5,698 bases of DNA, taken from NCBI GenBank assembly GCA_947306025.1, contig CAMZFJ010000148.1:1-5698 (forward strand). Reading direction: 5' to 3'. A program made the translations under genes and the position numbers. Under the pieces are notes generated by a model. That model was not told where the DNA came from, searched no databases, and worked only from the letters and a program-made list of their open reading frames with translations. Source of the DNA: an uncultured Fibrobacter sp. (GTDB lineage: Bacteria > Fibrobacterota > Fibrobacteria > Fibrobacterales > Fibrobacteraceae). This document shows, in pieces, positions 4,925-5,698 of the stretch (position 1 is its first letter; every line of letters starts with the position of its first letter).

Positions 4925-5698
4925 ATGCTCAATTTAATCAAGGCTGTTAGCCGATTTTTATCGACATACACATCTCTTTTCGTCATCGCATGCGCAATTA
5001 TCGCGTTTTTTGCCCCGATGCTCTTCGGCTGGGTTCACGGGAACACGAGTTCCATCATTCTCGGCATCATCATGCTCAGCATGGGCCTTACCATTACCAT
5101 GGACGACGTCCGCAACTTGATGAAACGCCCCGGCGACATTTTCCTTGGCGCGGTCGCGCAATACACCATCATGCCGCTTGTGGCATTTACGCTCACCAAG
5201 ATTTTCGGACTGGACCCATATTTAGCGATAGGCATTGTGCTTGTCGGTTGCTGCCCGGGCGGCGTTTCCAGCAACGTGATGAGTTTCTTGGCGAAAGGCG
5301 ACGTGACCTACTCCGTGAGCATGACGATGGCTAGTACGCTCCTCGCTCCGCTCATGACTCCGGTTTTAGTGCTTTGGCTTGCCGACACGAGCATCGAAGT
5401 GAACGCCGTCGGCATGTTCCTCAACATCCTTTACGTGACAGTCCTCCCGATTGCCATCGGATTCACTTGCAACTACTTCTTCGGCAAGCGCGCGGGATTC
5501 AAGGAATTCCAGGCAAACATGCCTGCCGTGAGCGTCATCGGCCTCGCACTGATTGTCGGCGGCGTGATCGTGACTGTGCGCCCGCAACTTTTGACGAACG
5601 GCATGGGGCTTATCGCACTCATCCTCGCTGTGGTGTTCTTGCATAACGCCCTCGGTTACGTGCTCGGCTACAATGTCGGTCGCTTGTTCAAGTTCAAC
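4925..5698 (+). CDS. bile acid:sodium symporter (BASS) family transporter, 3' end cut off
   Basis: A sodium-coupled inner-membrane transporter of the BASS family, whose bacterial members carry substrates such as pantothenate, keto acids or bile acids; the substrate here is not deducible. The 258 residues read in one open frame to the window edge. The family is normally a little over 300 residues, so roughly the last two helices are missing. Landmarks are the helix LGIIMLSMGLTITMDDV (46-62), the signature GCCPGGVSSNVMSFLAKGD (108-126) with the sodium-site PGG-x-SN, the following helix SVSMTMASTLLAPLMTP (130-146), and HNALGYVLGY (240-249) in the later helices. AAGGG lies 7 bases before the ATG at 4925. 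It has its own candidate promoter and is separated from metY by a terminator, so the two are probably independent. Confidence 0.88.
   Translation, partial: MLNLIKAVSRFLSTYTSLFVIACAIIAFFAPMLFGWVHGNTSSIILGIIMLSMGLTITMDDVRNLMKRPGDIFLGAVAQYTIMPLVAFTLTKIFGLDPYLAIGIVLVGCCPGGVSSNVMSFLAKGDVTYSVSMTMASTLLAPLMTPVLVLWLADTSIEVNAVGMFLNILYVTVLPIAIGFTCNYFFGKRAGFKEFQANMPAVSVIGLALIVGGVIVTVRPQLLTNGMGLIALILAVVFLHNALGYVLGYNVGRLFKFN

Noticed and set aside
4958..5646. Several open frames on both strands inside the BASS gene (for example 4990-5334 and 5374-5646)
   Set aside because: They are shadows of the transporter frame, rich in His/Arg or Asp/Glu/His in the way typical of out-of-frame reading.

Overview
The window reads as chromosome from a Gram-negative bacterium. 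About 50-55% G+C flanks (for example 29 of 60 bases at 841-900 and 33 of 60 at 4021-4080) enclose a strongly A+T-rich block from about 1365 to 3520 (14 of 60 G+C at 2581-2640). Codon use, gene style and protein resemblance suggest something like Fibrobacter, but this is a weak inference; no marker gene is present.

Layout. At 156-378 (minus strand) lies a cobalamin riboswitch with its own strong promoter at 391-419. It controls a gene leaving the left edge, of which at most a GTG-started, signal-peptide-like beginning is visible. Next, also on the minus strand, is an EamA/DMT-family membrane transporter (426-1364).

The A+T-rich block holds two minus-strand genes in operon arrangement: a small multi-pass membrane protein (2653-3237) and, 33 bp downstream, a locus (2619-1420) that would encode one protein of about 399 residues but is split into three pieces by two reading-frame shifts. 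Both shifts can be placed at runs of eight A (coding strand). The C-terminal piece carries a complete cytidine-deaminase-superfamily active site (Cys-x-Glu and Trp-x-Pro-Cys-x-x-Cys). The N-terminal part is helical and unrecognised. This looks like a horizontally acquired effector or toxin-type deaminase with a membrane partner, now decayed, phase-variable, or affected by homopolymer sequencing error.

On the plus strand, ordinary metabolism resumes with O-acetylhomoserine sulfhydrylase (3523-4800, metY-type), a near-perfect intrinsic terminator (4828-4860), and a bile acid:sodium symporter (BASS) family transporter (from 4925) that runs off the right edge.

The most plausible candidate for something undescribed is the membrane protein plus deaminase pair. 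The B12 switch and MetY fit routine cobalamin and methionine/sulfur metabolism and need not be functionally linked to it.
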